A stretch of DNA of 64,000 nucleotides from Campylobacter sp. RM12651. GTDB taxonomy: Bacteria; Campylobacterota; Campylobacteria; Campylobacterales; Campylobacteraceae. The stretch covers positions 186,001 to 250,000 of the forward strand of contig NZ_CP059600.1 in NCBI RefSeq assembly GCF_022369475.1, given 5' to 3'. The position numbers and the translations under genes are program-made. The notes beneath the pieces were generated by a model. That model made no database searches and had not been told where the DNA came from. It was given only the letters and a program-made list of their open reading frames with translations. Positions 43,397 through 52,058 of the stretch are shown in pieces. Position 1 is the stretch's first letter; every line of letters begins with the position of its first letter.

Positions 43397-43819
43397 TTAA
43401 TATTTATAAGAGTTTTTTAAAGCTTGTTTTTGTCTTTTATATTCGTCTTTTATACGATTTTTTTCAGCTTTTAATTCTGCTTTTCTTCTTTTGTATTCGT
43501 CTTTACTCATACTATTTTTCATATCATTTAATTCATCAAGCTTGTCTTCAATCCTATCAATCTTACGCTCAGCTTCATCTTCTAATCTTTCAATAGTGTC
43601 TTTAATCTCATTTTTTCTAGTGTAATAATCATTATTATAAACACTACCGCCACCACAATGTGCTCTTACATTTGCTAAAGCGTTTTCTAAACCTCTAACT
43701 CTATTAAAATTGCCATATTGTTTTGCATAGCTTAATTCACGCTCTAATTTATTGATTTTATAAGAGCAATCTGCCATTGCAATACTTGAAATTATGCTTA
43801 GTAAAATTAATTTTTTCAT
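43397..43819 (-). CDS. DUF1090 family periplasmic coiled-coil protein
   Basis: A 140-residue exported protein: signal peptide to about residue 17, then CSYKINKLERELSYAKQYGN and RVRGLENALANVRAHC, the DUF1090 (YqjC) signature with two cysteines. A long, highly charged coiled coil follows to the C-terminus. Function unknown. GGAGA precedes the ATG on the minus strand. Confidence 0.85.
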   Translation of the reverse strand: MKKLILLSIISSIAMADCSYKINKLERELSYAKQYGNFNRVRGLENALANVRAHCGGGSVYNNDYYTRKNEIKDTIERLEDEAERKIDRIEDKLDELNDMKNSMSKDEYKRRKAELKAEKNRIKDEYKRQKQALKNSYKY

Positions 43820-43828
43820 ATCTTCTCC

Positions 43829-44809
43829 TTATAATACTTTAAATCCGATTAATTCAATTTTATTGCTTAAAAATCTTTCTTCATCTTGCATATTTAGCAT
43901 TAAATCAGTGCTTAGATATTTTTTATTATCATCAGCAAATACACTAACGCTTACGCAATCTCCAAAAAGCTCTTTAGCTTTAATACAACCTAAGAAATTA
44001 GCCCCACTAGAAATTCCAACTCCAAGTCCGATTTTAGCTAGTTTTTGTGCCATTATAACGCTATCTATATCATTTACTATGATGATATCATCTAATTCAT
44101 TTAGCTTTACAATATCAGGCACAAAACCATCTCCTATGCCTTGAATTCTATGCTCTGAATTTTCTCCAGGATTACTCATACTAGCGCAACCTTCAGGCTC
44201 TAATGGGCATATTTTTACTCCAAGTGGTCTTAATACCTTGCCAATCCCCATTATAGTCCCACCTGTTCCAACTCCTGCTACAAAGCAATCTGGTTTTAGG
44301 TTGTGTTTTTTTAGAGTGTTTAGAATTTCATTTGCAGTTTTTTCATGGGCTTTTACATTGCTTTCGTTTTCAAATTGATGAGGTAAAAATACATTGCCAT
44401 TTTTTGCACTCTCATCAGCAAGTCTTACACTACCACTAAATCCACCTTCGCAAGCACTAACTTCTCTTAATTTTGCTCCGTAACTTCTAATTATTTTCTT
44501 ACGCTCTTCACTCATCCAGCAAGGCATAAAAATCTCAACACTAGCACCTATAAAAGCACCTAAAGCAGAAAAAGCTATACCTGTATTTCCACTAGTTGCT
44601 TCGGCTATACTCATACCAGCTTTAAATTCATTATTTTTAACAGCATTTTGCATAATTTCTAATGCCATTCTATCTTTAATAGAGCCACTTGGATTAAAAT
44701 ATTCTAGTTTAAAATAGCTTTTTGATTTTTTATTTTTATATAAATATTCAACTTCAACTAAAGGCGTGTTACCAACTAATTTTGCATATTCTTTTAGTTT
44801 ATTTTGCAT
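43829..44809 (-). CDS. cysM: Cysteine synthase (O-acetylserine sulfhydrylase)
   Basis: A 326-residue PLP enzyme that makes cysteine from O-acetylserine and sulfide. NTPLVEVEYL near the start, FNPSGSIKDRMAL with the PLP lysine, ATSGNTGIAFSALG and the phosphate-binding GVGTGGTIMG are all present. It is slightly longer than CysK. Whether it prefers sulfide or thiosulfate cannot be told by eye. Nine bases separate it from the DUF1090 gene, so the two may share a transcript. Confidence 0.92.
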   Translation of the reverse strand: MQNKLKEYAKLVGNTPLVEVEYLYKNKKSKSYFKLEYFNPSGSIKDRMALEIMQNAVKNNEFKAGMSIAEATSGNTGIAFSALGAFIGASVEIFMPCWMSEERKKIIRSYGAKLREVSACEGGFSGSVRLADESAKNGNVFLPHQFENESNVKAHEKTANEILNTLKKHNLKPDCFVAGVGTGGTIMGIGKVLRPLGVKICPLEPEGCASMSNPGENSEHRIQGIGDGFVPDIVKLNELDDIIIVNDIDSVIMAQKLAKIGLGVGISSGANFLGCIKAKELFGDCVSVSVFADDNKKYLSTDLMLNMQDEERFLSNKIELIGFKVL

Positions 44810-44962
44810 ATACTTTCCTTAATTAAAAAAACGCTTATTTTAGTAAATTAAAGTTAAAAATGAATTTAAAAATAATTTCAATAAAGATTATGAAAAATAA
44901 TATCACTTTATTAATCAAAAATAATTATAATTTGTAAAATTATTATCAATAAAGGTTGGAAA

Positions 44963-45214
44963 ATGTTTTCGTTTATTAAAAAACTTGCAAAATCAATTTT
45001 TGCACTTTTTAAAAAACCTAGAAAAGCTACAAAAACTCAAGTAATTGTAAGCAAGGCAAGTGAATTAGTGAATAAATTTATGCCTAAAAAAGAAGTAGAA
45101 GTTAAAGAAGTAAAACCTGATATTTTAAAAGAAATATCATTGTTTATTTTAAAAGAATTTGGATTTGGAAAATATATTAATTTTGCTTTAAGCTTTGCTA
45201 AGTTTTTAAAATAA
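44963..45214 (+). CDS. Small basic protein of unknown function
   Basis: An 83-residue lysine- and phenylalanine-rich protein. The N-terminus MFSFIKKLAKSIFALFKKP is an amphipathic helix, followed by a charged linker (KKEVEVKEVKPD) and a hydrophobic C-terminal helix. AAAGGTTGG precedes the ATG. I recognise no family. It lies 28 bases before rarA, and could be membrane-associated. Confidence 0.6.
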   Translation: MFSFIKKLAKSIFALFKKPRKATKTQVIVSKASELVNKFMPKKEVEVKEVKPDILKEISLFILKEFGFGKYINFALSFAKFLK

Positions 45215-45242
45215 ATCATTACAATGCCCTTAAAGGATAGTA

Positions 45243-46349
45243 ATGGTAGGGCAGGATAAAGTAAGAGAAATTTTTGATGAGTTTATAAAAGCAAAAGAAA
45301 TTCCACATAGTGTTTTTTATGGTCCAAGCGGGGTAGGTAAGACCACTTTTGCAAGATTTATAGCAAAAGAATTAAAAACTAATTTTTATGAGTTTGATGG
45401 TGCTAGTTTTAGCGTTGAAGAACTTAGAAAAGTTATTAAAAAAGATAGCCTTTTTAAGCCTGTTGTATTTATTGATGAAATTCATCGCTTAAATAAAGGC
45501 GTTCAAGATGTGTTATTAAAACCTTTAGAAGAAAATAATTTTTATTTTTTAGCTGCAAGCACTCATAATCCTTTGTATTCACTAAATAAGGCTTTATGCT
45601 CTAGGTTATTGTTTTTTGAGTTTATGCCATTAAGTTATGATGAATTAAAAGAGATTTTAGAACAAGCTCAACCTAATTTAAGCACAGAAATAAAAGATTA
45701 TTTAATCAAATCAAGCTCAAACGATGCAAGAGCAATGCTAAATCTTTTAAGATACGCAAATGTTTTTAAAAATATTAGCCTAGAAAAGCTAAAAGCACTA
45801 AGACCAAATTATATTAGCAATAAAGAAGATGAGTTTTTACTAACTTCAGCTCTTATTAAAAGCTTAAGAGCAAGTGAAGTAAATGCAGCAATCTTATATC
45901 TTGCTAGAATGATAAATGCAGGTATTGATATTTTATACATTGCTAGAAGGCTTTGTATATTTGCTAGTGAAGATGTAGGCAATGCAAATCCAAATGCTTT
46001 AGTAATAGCTAATTCGTGTTTGCAAATATGTAAAGACATTGGCTTACCTGAAGCAAGGATTACACTTTCTCAATGCGTAGTTTTTCTAGCTAATTCTAAA
46101 AAATCAAATTCATCTTATAAAGCAATCAATAAAGCCTTAGAATTTGTAAATAGCAATGAAGCCTTACAAATACCGACATATTTAGACAATAATCATCCTG
46201 ATAAAGAAAAATACTATATTTATCCACACGATGAGCCAAGCAAAACTCAAGAAATGGCTATTAATTGCCCTAAATTTTACGAAGATTACGGCATAGGATA
46301 TGAAAAAAATTTCGCACTATGGAGAAAGGAAGGACTTTATAAATGTTAA
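45243..46349 (+). CDS. rarA: RarA/MgsA-type AAA+ ATPase (replication-associated recombination)
   Basis: A 368-residue clamp-loader-like ATPase that acts at stalled replication forks. Walker A is GPSGVGKTTFA, Walker B VVFIDEIHRLNK, sensor 1 AASTHNPLYSLNKALCSR, and the C-terminal segment is YIYPHDEPSKTQEM. The protein begins at VGQ. The usual preceding LRPxxLxEx segment is missing because a stop codon lies four codons upstream in frame. AAAGGAT before the ATG supports this start. Overlaps selB by 7 bases. Confidence 0.9.
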   Translation: MVGQDKVREIFDEFIKAKEIPHSVFYGPSGVGKTTFARFIAKELKTNFYEFDGASFSVEELRKVIKKDSLFKPVVFIDEIHRLNKGVQDVLLKPLEENNFYFLAASTHNPLYSLNKALCSRLLFFEFMPLSYDELKEILEQAQPNLSTEIKDYLIKSSSNDARAMLNLLRYANVFKNISLEKLKALRPNYISNKEDEFLLTSALIKSLRASEVNAAILYLARMINAGIDILYIARRLCIFASEDVGNANPNALVIANSCLQICKDIGLPEARITLSQCVVFLANSKKSNSSYKAINKALEFVNSNEALQIPTYLDNNHPDKEKYYIYPHDEPSKTQEMAINCPKFYEDYGIGYEKNFALWRKEGLYKC

Positions 46350-48064
46350 TAATTTCAACCGCAGGTCATATTGACCACGGCAAAACTTCATTAATTAAAG
46401 CTTTAAATGACTTTGATGGAGATAATACACCTGAAGAGCAAAAGCGTGGGATTACTATTGATTTGAGCTTTTCACACTTAGAGCATATCTCATTTGTTGA
46501 TGTGCCAGGTCATGAAAGCTTGGTTAAGACAATGATAGGTGGTATTCAAAGTGAATACGCAATGCTTGTTGTAGATATTAACGAAGGGCTAAAAGCACAG
46601 ACTTTAGAGCATATTTTTATCTTAAAAATTATGGGTGTAAAGAATATAATTTTAGTTTTAAATAAAATTGATTTATGCCAAGATATTGATGCTAAAAAGC
46701 AAGAGATTTTAAAGCAACTTGATTTTACACCTATTAGAGTATTTTTAGTAAGTGCTAAAAACAAATTAGGCATAGATGAGCTTAAAAAATATTTATTGAG
46801 TTTAAAAGTTCCAAATTATGAAGATTTTGCTTTAAAAATCAATGTTGATAGAGTATTTAATGTAAAAGGCATTGGTCTTGTAGCAACGGGTATTTTAAAA
46901 AGTGGCAAATTAGAATGCAAAACTTATTTAAGCGATGAATTAGAAAATATTCAAATAAAATCAATTGAAGTTCAGCATAAAAATGTAGAAAGTGTAGTAG
47001 CACCTGCTAGGGTTGCTTTTGTCTTTAAAGGGAATTTAAAAGTAGGAAATATCATTTATTCTAAGGGTTATTTAAGAAGTGCAAATGAGATTTATACTAC
47101 TTTAGAAGGTGAATTAAAGCATGATGAAAATGTATTGTTTTGTGCTGCTAATAAGCAAATTGAAGCGAAATTTTTACAATACGATAGATTTGCAAAATTT
47201 GTATTAAAAAAACCAATTGCTCTAAGTTTTAATGAGCCTTTTATAATCTTAAAAAATGCTCGTGCTGTTGCTGGTGGAGTGGTGTTAAATCCACTTACAG
47301 AGCCACTTAAAAAATCAAAAATGATTGAATTATTAAATGCTTTAGAGCAAAAAGATTTTAAAAGTGCTTTTGCTTTATTAAATCAAAATCATAGTTCAGG
47401 TTTTGGGCTTTTTTGTGCGCCGCAAAGATTTAATCTAAGCACGCAAAAAGCCTTAGAATACGCTCAAGAAGTAGGTGAGATAGTAGATTTAAATGGTGCT
47501 TGTGTATATGCAAAAAAAGCCCTAGAAGATACAAAAAACAATATAAAAGAGCTTTTTACTAAAAACCCTTATTCATTACAAAGTGCAAAAAGCTTAGAAA
47601 AATCATTAGGAATTGATGAGTTTTTGTGTGATTTGGCTTTAAAAGATTTAGATTTTTTAGAATTTAATAATGGTCTTTTTTATAAAAAAGGCGAAAAATT
47701 AGAAAAATTATTAGAAAATAATGAAGAAAAAATATATGATGAATTAAATTGCCTAACCCCAAAAGCTCCTTATAATATCTATGATGAGCTTAATTTAGAT
47801 AGAAAAAGTGGTGATGATATTATGAAGAAATTATGTTCTCAAAATAAGGTAAAAAGACTAGCTCATAATTATTTTATTAGCACACAAGCACTTGAAGAAT
47901 TTGTAAAAAACATAAGCCCTATTTTAAAAATAGGTGTAGGAGTGCAAGAACTTAAAAATGAATATGACTTAAGTAGAAAATATGCCATTGCTTTACTTGA
48001 GTATTTAGACACTTTAAAGGGTGTAAAAAATATTGACAATAAACGCTATTTAATGCAAAATTAA
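46343..48064 (+). CDS. selB: Selenocysteine-specific elongation factor SelB
   Basis: A 573-residue translational GTPase that delivers Sec-tRNA to UGA codons. P-loop AGHIDHGKTSLIKAL, RGITIDLSFSH (switch I), DVPGHESLVKTM (switch II) and NKIDLC are all present. The EF-Tu-like domains are followed by winged-helix repeats that bind the SECIS hairpin. The cell must therefore make selenoproteins, typically formate dehydrogenase. No selA lies next to it in this window, unlike the selA-selB order of relatives. Confidence 0.95.
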   Translation: MLIISTAGHIDHGKTSLIKALNDFDGDNTPEEQKRGITIDLSFSHLEHISFVDVPGHESLVKTMIGGIQSEYAMLVVDINEGLKAQTLEHIFILKIMGVKNIILVLNKIDLCQDIDAKKQEILKQLDFTPIRVFLVSAKNKLGIDELKKYLLSLKVPNYEDFALKINVDRVFNVKGIGLVATGILKSGKLECKTYLSDELENIQIKSIEVQHKNVESVVAPARVAFVFKGNLKVGNIIYSKGYLRSANEIYTTLEGELKHDENVLFCAANKQIEAKFLQYDRFAKFVLKKPIALSFNEPFIILKNARAVAGGVVLNPLTEPLKKSKMIELLNALEQKDFKSAFALLNQNHSSGFGLFCAPQRFNLSTQKALEYAQEVGEIVDLNGACVYAKKALEDTKNNIKELFTKNPYSLQSAKSLEKSLGIDEFLCDLALKDLDFLEFNNGLFYKKGEKLEKLLENNEEKIYDELNCLTPKAPYNIYDELNLDRKSGDDIMKKLCSQNKVKRLAHNYFISTQALEEFVKNISPILKIGVGVQELKNEYDLSRKYAIALLEYLDTLKGVKNIDNKRYLMQN

Positions 48065-48090
48065 ACTTTTATTTTTTTAAGGAGATTAGT

Positions 48091-48822
48091 ATGAAAAAAA
48101 TAATATTAGCAATGTCGGTTGTAAGCGCTTTAAGTGCTAGTAAAATTAGTGATAAAGTTATAGAATTTGTAAAAACAATTACACCAGAAAATATTCAAGT
48201 AGAATTAGTAAAAGTTGATAAAGTTCCTGATTCAAAATTTGAAATGGTAGAGTTTAATTTATTAAAAGATGGAGTTGTGGTTGGCTCTGATGTTTTCTTT
48301 AGTGATGGAGTTTATGGAACACCAACTATGCTTAATATGAAAGAAAGTATAGATTTAAAAGCTAGTTTTATGGCTAAAAAAGAAAAAGAAAAACAAGAGA
48401 AATTAAGCTTATTATTAACAGATTTTGTTAAAGAAAATCCTGATATGATTATTAATCTAGGAAAGCAAAATAGCAATACTGCAATGGTAGTATTTAGCGA
48501 CCCTGATTGTCCTTATTGTAGAGAACATTTAAAAAATATAGAAGAAGATTTGAAAAAAACTAATATTAAATTTGTTTTAACTCCACTTCCAATGCACGAG
48601 AATGCTTTAGATAAATCGCTTAATATTTTTGATGAAATCAAAACAGCTAAAACTGATGAAGAAAAAATCGCAATATTAAGAAAATATTATCAAGATGGTG
48701 TTGAATACAAAAAAATTGACCAAGATAGAAAAAATGAATATGCTAAAAAGGTTGATGAAAAAGTATTTAATATGGGTGTAAATTATACTCCAGCAATTTT
48801 TAGTAATATAAAAGTTAAATAA
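48091..48822 (+). CDS. Periplasmic DsbC/DsbG-like thiol:disulfide protein
   Basis: A 243-residue exported thioredoxin-fold protein. It has a short signal peptide, an N-terminal beta domain with SDVFFSDGVYGTPTML, then FSDPDCPYCREHLKN with the redox CPYC pair. Close to NMGVNYTPAIF, with the cis-proline (TPA), is the C-terminal part. It probably isomerises or reduces disulfides, or delivers reductant during cytochrome c maturation. Found after selB as in Campylobacter jejuni. Confidence 0.85.
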   Translation: MKKIILAMSVVSALSASKISDKVIEFVKTITPENIQVELVKVDKVPDSKFEMVEFNLLKDGVVVGSDVFFSDGVYGTPTMLNMKESIDLKASFMAKKEKEKQEKLSLLLTDFVKENPDMIINLGKQNSNTAMVVFSDPDCPYCREHLKNIEEDLKKTNIKFVLTPLPMHENALDKSLNIFDEIKTAKTDEEKIAILRKYYQDGVEYKKIDQDRKNEYAKKVDEKVFNMGVNYTPAIFSNIKVK

Positions 48823-48828
48823 TTTTTA

Positions 48829-48860
48829 GAATTTGAAACGAGAGTTTCAAATTCTTTTTT
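48829..48860. terminator. Strong terminator after the dsbC-like gene
   Basis: GAATTTGAAAC-GAGA-GTTTCAAATTC then seven T. It also lies at the 3' end of the convergent gene. Confidence 0.92.
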
Positions 48861-49852
48861 TAGTTCTTCTTAAACTTTGTGAAAATATTTGAAGCTAATT
48901 TTTTTACATCAAATTCATTATAAGCTTTTTCTAAAGTATTTAATTCTTTTTTGATTTTTTCGTTTAGCTCGCTATTTTGAAATTTGATTAATTTTATATT
49001 TAGTAGTTGCTTGTTTTCTCTTACTAATCTTGCAAATTTAGCAAAATTATTATCAAGTTTATTGTTTAAAATATTTTCAAGTGCCTTACCTGAAGCATCG
49101 TTATTTAGATTTGTCTTAATCATAGCTATAAAATCACGCTCAAGACTTAGAAGAGATAATTTCATATTATCAAGTTCATTATCACTTAAGCTAACTTCCA
49201 AATCCTTTTTAAGCCTTTCTAAGATAGCAAATATACCTTCTAAAAGTCCATTTAATACTCCAGTCAAAAGCTCTTCAGCATAGCTTTGCCATTCATTTGC
49301 TAGTTCAAGTGCTGCTTTTAAGATAAGTTCAGCTGCATTAATTATTTTATCCTTATTAAACTTAGCATATTCAAGTGCGTTAATTAGCATAAAATTACTT
49401 ATTAAAAAGCATCTTTCTTCTATCATTATATTTGTTTCAAGAACATTTATAAAAGCATTTTGAGAAGTTTCGTAAAGAATTTGTAATGAGTTTGCTTCAT
49501 TTAACATAAGTTCTTCAAGGTATTCTTTTTGAATATCATTTTGAACTACCTTACTTAGCTCATTAAAACTTGATTTTGTAATATTATAAAGCTCTAATTC
49601 TTTTGACTTTATCTCTTTTCTAATCATCTCAAGCTCATTTGTAAGAGTATAAATCTCTTGCTCTTTTATAGACATTTTTGCTCTTAAAAGGGCTTTTAAA
49701 ACTATATTTTTATTCTCATTTGTAAGCGCTTCTAAATTCTCTAGCTCTTCACAATACTTGGTATATAATCTAGCGATTAATCCATCATCGTTTGAATTAA
49801 TAAATTCTTTTTTTGCTTTTTCTTGTATTTCATTAAATAATATATTCTTCAT
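48860..49852 (-). CDS. Conserved Campylobacter helical protein of unknown function
   Basis: A 330-residue, almost wholly helical cytoplasmic protein rich in Glu, Leu, Lys and Asn. A coiled coil is likely at residues 60-95. No signal peptide, cysteine motif or nucleotide-binding loop. It follows the DUF493 gene by 9 bases and probably forms one operon with moaC and DUF493. Related species have a protein of this size in the same place, but no function is known to me. Confidence 0.75.
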   Translation of the reverse strand: MKNILFNEIQEKAKKEFINSNDDGLIARLYTKYCEELENLEALTNENKNIVLKALLRAKMSIKEQEIYTLTNELEMIRKEIKSKELELYNITKSSFNELSKVVQNDIQKEYLEELMLNEANSLQILYETSQNAFINVLETNIMIEERCFLISNFMLINALEYAKFNKDKIINAAELILKAALELANEWQSYAEELLTGVLNGLLEGIFAILERLKKDLEVSLSDNELDNMKLSLLSLERDFIAMIKTNLNNDASGKALENILNNKLDNNFAKFARLVRENKQLLNIKLIKFQNSELNEKIKKELNTLEKAYNEFDVKKLASNIFTKFKKN

Positions 49853-49861
49853 AGTTTTTCC

Positions 49862-50116
49862 TTATAAAACAAATTTAGAATGTTTTTTAAGAGTAGAAAA
49901 TAATTCTAATCTATAAGCTTCATTTGGCACTTCTAGGCTTAGGTTATAGCTTTTATAATTACTTGTAGATTTTGAACTTTCAATTTTTGCATTTTTAATA
50001 TCTAGCTTTTTTACTAATTCATTTATATCATCATCTTTATCAAGTATTACTTTATAGCTCCAGTTGCAAGGATATTCTATCTTTAAATCAGCTTTAATTT
50101 CTTCTAAATTGACCAC
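49862..50116 (-). CDS. DUF493 family small protein
   Basis: An 84-residue protein with an ACT-like fold: YPCNWSYKVI near the start (family YPCxFxxKVI) and SNYKSYNLSLEVPNEAYRLELFSTLKKHSKFVL to the end (quoted as separate motifs SYNLSLEVPN and YRLELFSTL). Members of this family (YbeD) are of unclear function. It overlaps the end of moaC by 23 bases. Confidence 0.8.
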   Translation of the reverse strand: MVNLEEIKADLKIEYPCNWSYKVILDKDDDINELVKKLDIKNAKIESSKSTSNYKSYNLSLEVPNEAYRLELFSTLKKHSKFVL

Positions 50117-50567
50117 TTTTGCCTCCGTCTTTTTCTAATAATTTTATATCATCAATAACCATTGTTTTATCAATTGCTTTAACCATATCATAAATCGTTA
50201 ATAAGCCTACACTAACAGCATTTAATGCTTCCATTTCTACACCTGTTTTTCCTTCGGTGATTACCACTGCATTTAGTCTAAAAGCAAATTCATTCTCAAT
50301 TGGCTCAATATCTACTTCAACTTTACTAATTGGTAGTGGATGGCACATTGGAATTAAATTTGATGTTTGCTTAGCTCCCATAACAGCTGCAACAATAGCT
50401 GTATTTATTACCGCTCCTTTTTTTGCATTTCCGTTTAAAACTGCTTTAAAAGCTTCTTCGTTCATTGTGATTTTGCCACTTGCTAAAGCTCTTCTTTTAG
50501 TAATTTGTTTATCACTAACATCAACCATAGTAGGATTATTTTGCTCGTTTATGTGTGTAAGTTGCAT
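50094..50567 (-). CDS. moaC: Cyclic pyranopterin monophosphate synthase MoaC
   Basis: A 157-residue enzyme of molybdenum cofactor synthesis that forms cyclic pyranopterin with MoaA. MVDVSDKQITKRRA, LIPMCHPLPISKV and GKTGVEMEALNAVS with KAIDKTMVI are all conserved. AAGGAAAAAA lies upstream on the minus strand. First gene of a moaC-DUF493-helical protein operon. Confidence 0.97.
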   Translation of the reverse strand: MQLTHINEQNNPTMVDVSDKQITKRRALASGKITMNEEAFKAVLNGNAKKGAVINTAIVAAVMGAKQTSNLIPMCHPLPISKVEVDIEPIENEFAFRLNAVVITEGKTGVEMEALNAVSVGLLTIYDMVKAIDKTMVIDDIKLLEKDGGKSGQFRRN

Positions 50568-50654
50568 TTTTTTCCTTTATTTTTGCTTAGATTTTAACAA
50601 ATAATATAAATAAAATGGTATATTAGCATTTTTAATTTTATTAAGGAAAATTAT

Positions 50655-50882
50655 ATGGCTTACGATGATGATGAGTTTTTAGATTATGAAGATGACGAGT
50701 TAGATGGCTTTAGTGAATATGATGACTTTGATGATGAATTAGACGAATTTGACGATGAGTTAGATGAGTTTGATGACGAATTTGAGCAAGATTTTGATGA
50801 TGAATTAAGCAGTCTTGATGAATATAATATATATGATGAAGATATGTATGATGACGATGATTATAGTTATGACGAGGCATAA
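50655..50882 (+). CDS. Highly acidic protein
   Basis: A 75-residue protein made almost only of Asp, Glu, Tyr, Phe and Leu, with repeats of the type DDELDEFDDEL. No cysteine, and essentially no Lys, Arg or His. AAGGAAAA precedes the ATG. Campylobacter jejuni also has a highly acidic protein beside moaC. Function unknown; it could bind cations or mimic nucleic acid, but nothing shows this. Its stop overlaps the next start by one base. Confidence 0.85.
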   Translation: MAYDDDEFLDYEDDELDGFSEYDDFDDELDEFDDELDEFDDEFEQDFDDELSSLDEYNIYDEDMYDDDDYSYDEA

Positions 50883-52048
50883 TGCGAGAATACGATAGTC
50901 AAAGAGTAGAATTTATACAAGAGCTTTATGATACCTATGAAGATATAAGAAATCATAATATTACCTTAAAAAGAATTTATGTAATTTTAATATTAACCAT
51001 AATTATTACATTTGGTTTTTTAGGTATTACTATGCTTTTTGCTAAAGAATTTTTTATATCAAGTTTATATATTGTTTGTGCTTGTTTATTTTATGCCTTA
51101 CTTTTAAATAGAAAGAAAAAATCAGTAGCAAGGTATCTTGACTGGTTTAGCTTTATGGGTGGTGGGGCATGTATAATCATTGCTATTTGTTGTAATATAT
51201 ATTTATATTCTATGGCAGGCGGGGCTCATTTATATATTATTTTGCTAGCCACTTTGATTTATATAATGTTTATAAATGATTCTAAAAAAAGATTATTGAT
51301 AGCAAATATTACTTATTTAGTGCTATTAACTATATTTATATCTTTATTTTTAATTGATTATTATTTTTGGCATCCTTATTATAAGGAGAGTTTTTTTTCT
51401 AATTTATTATTTATAATTTCTGTTTTTGTAGTTTTTTCTAGCATAGTATTTAGCAACCATGTAGTAGGTCTAAAATCAATAGAAGATATAGAAAAATTAT
51501 CTGTAAATAAAAGTCATATAAAAATAACTAAAAAAATACATACTAAATTCAATCTAATTGATAAAAAAGATTTCACACAATTGCTTTTACAAAGACAACA
51601 AAATCAATACAATAATCTTAATGTTTGTATATTTGAGATAGCTTTTGTTCAAAAAGACCAAGATTCATATTTTAAGATAGATTACTACTACCAAAATAAA
51701 GTAATGAATGAATTCTTAAGTCTTTTAAGAGTTTATTATCCTAATGATGAAATTATAATTAAATGGGATTTAAATACTTTTGTATTAATTTTAGAAGAAG
51801 AAAGCTCTAAGTTTTATTTCTTACTTGAATCAATAAGCAAAGATTTTGATAAGATGATTAGAAAGAAAAAAGATAATTTTGATATTTATTTAAAAATTGT
51901 TGCAAAATACCACAAGCATATAGATACTCAAAAAAGACCTAAAGTTTTATTAGAAAAAATAAATGAAACCGTAAAATTAAAATATGAAACAAAAACAATG
52001 GGTCGTGAGTATATATTGTATAAAAGTGGATATGACGATATAAATTAA
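50882..52048 (+). CDS. Membrane protein with a degenerate GGDEF-like domain (first of a pair)
   Basis: A 388-residue protein. Residues about 30-195 hold six hydrophobic spans; the cytoplasmic C-terminal ~190 residues have a GGDEF-type pattern. NVCIFEIAFVQKDQD aligns with the first strand, KVMNEFLSLLRVYYPNDEIIIKW with the following helix and strand, and KWDLNTFVLIL stands where RxGGDEFxLLL should be. No catalytic residues remain, so it cannot be a diguanylate cyclase. Overlaps the acidic-protein gene by one base. Confidence 0.7.
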   Translation: MREYDSQRVEFIQELYDTYEDIRNHNITLKRIYVILILTIIITFGFLGITMLFAKEFFISSLYIVCACLFYALLLNRKKKSVARYLDWFSFMGGGACIIIAICCNIYLYSMAGGAHLYIILLATLIYIMFINDSKKRLLIANITYLVLLTIFISLFLIDYYFWHPYYKESFFSNLLFIISVFVVFSSIVFSNHVVGLKSIEDIEKLSVNKSHIKITKKIHTKFNLIDKKDFTQLLLQRQQNQYNNLNVCIFEIAFVQKDQDSYFKIDYYYQNKVMNEFLSLLRVYYPNDEIIIKWDLNTFVLILEEESSKFYFLLESISKDFDKMIRKKKDNFDIYLKIVAKYHKHIDTQKRPKVLLEKINETVKLKYETKTMGREYILYKSGYDDIN

Positions 52049-52058
52049 AAGGTTTAAA

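Noticed and set aside
43794-44144. 116-codon ORF antisense to cysM
   Set aside because: Shadow of the cysM frame; the opposite strand encodes a fully conserved enzyme.
50257-50604. 115-codon ORF antisense to moaC
   Set aside because: Shadow of moaC; no independent support.
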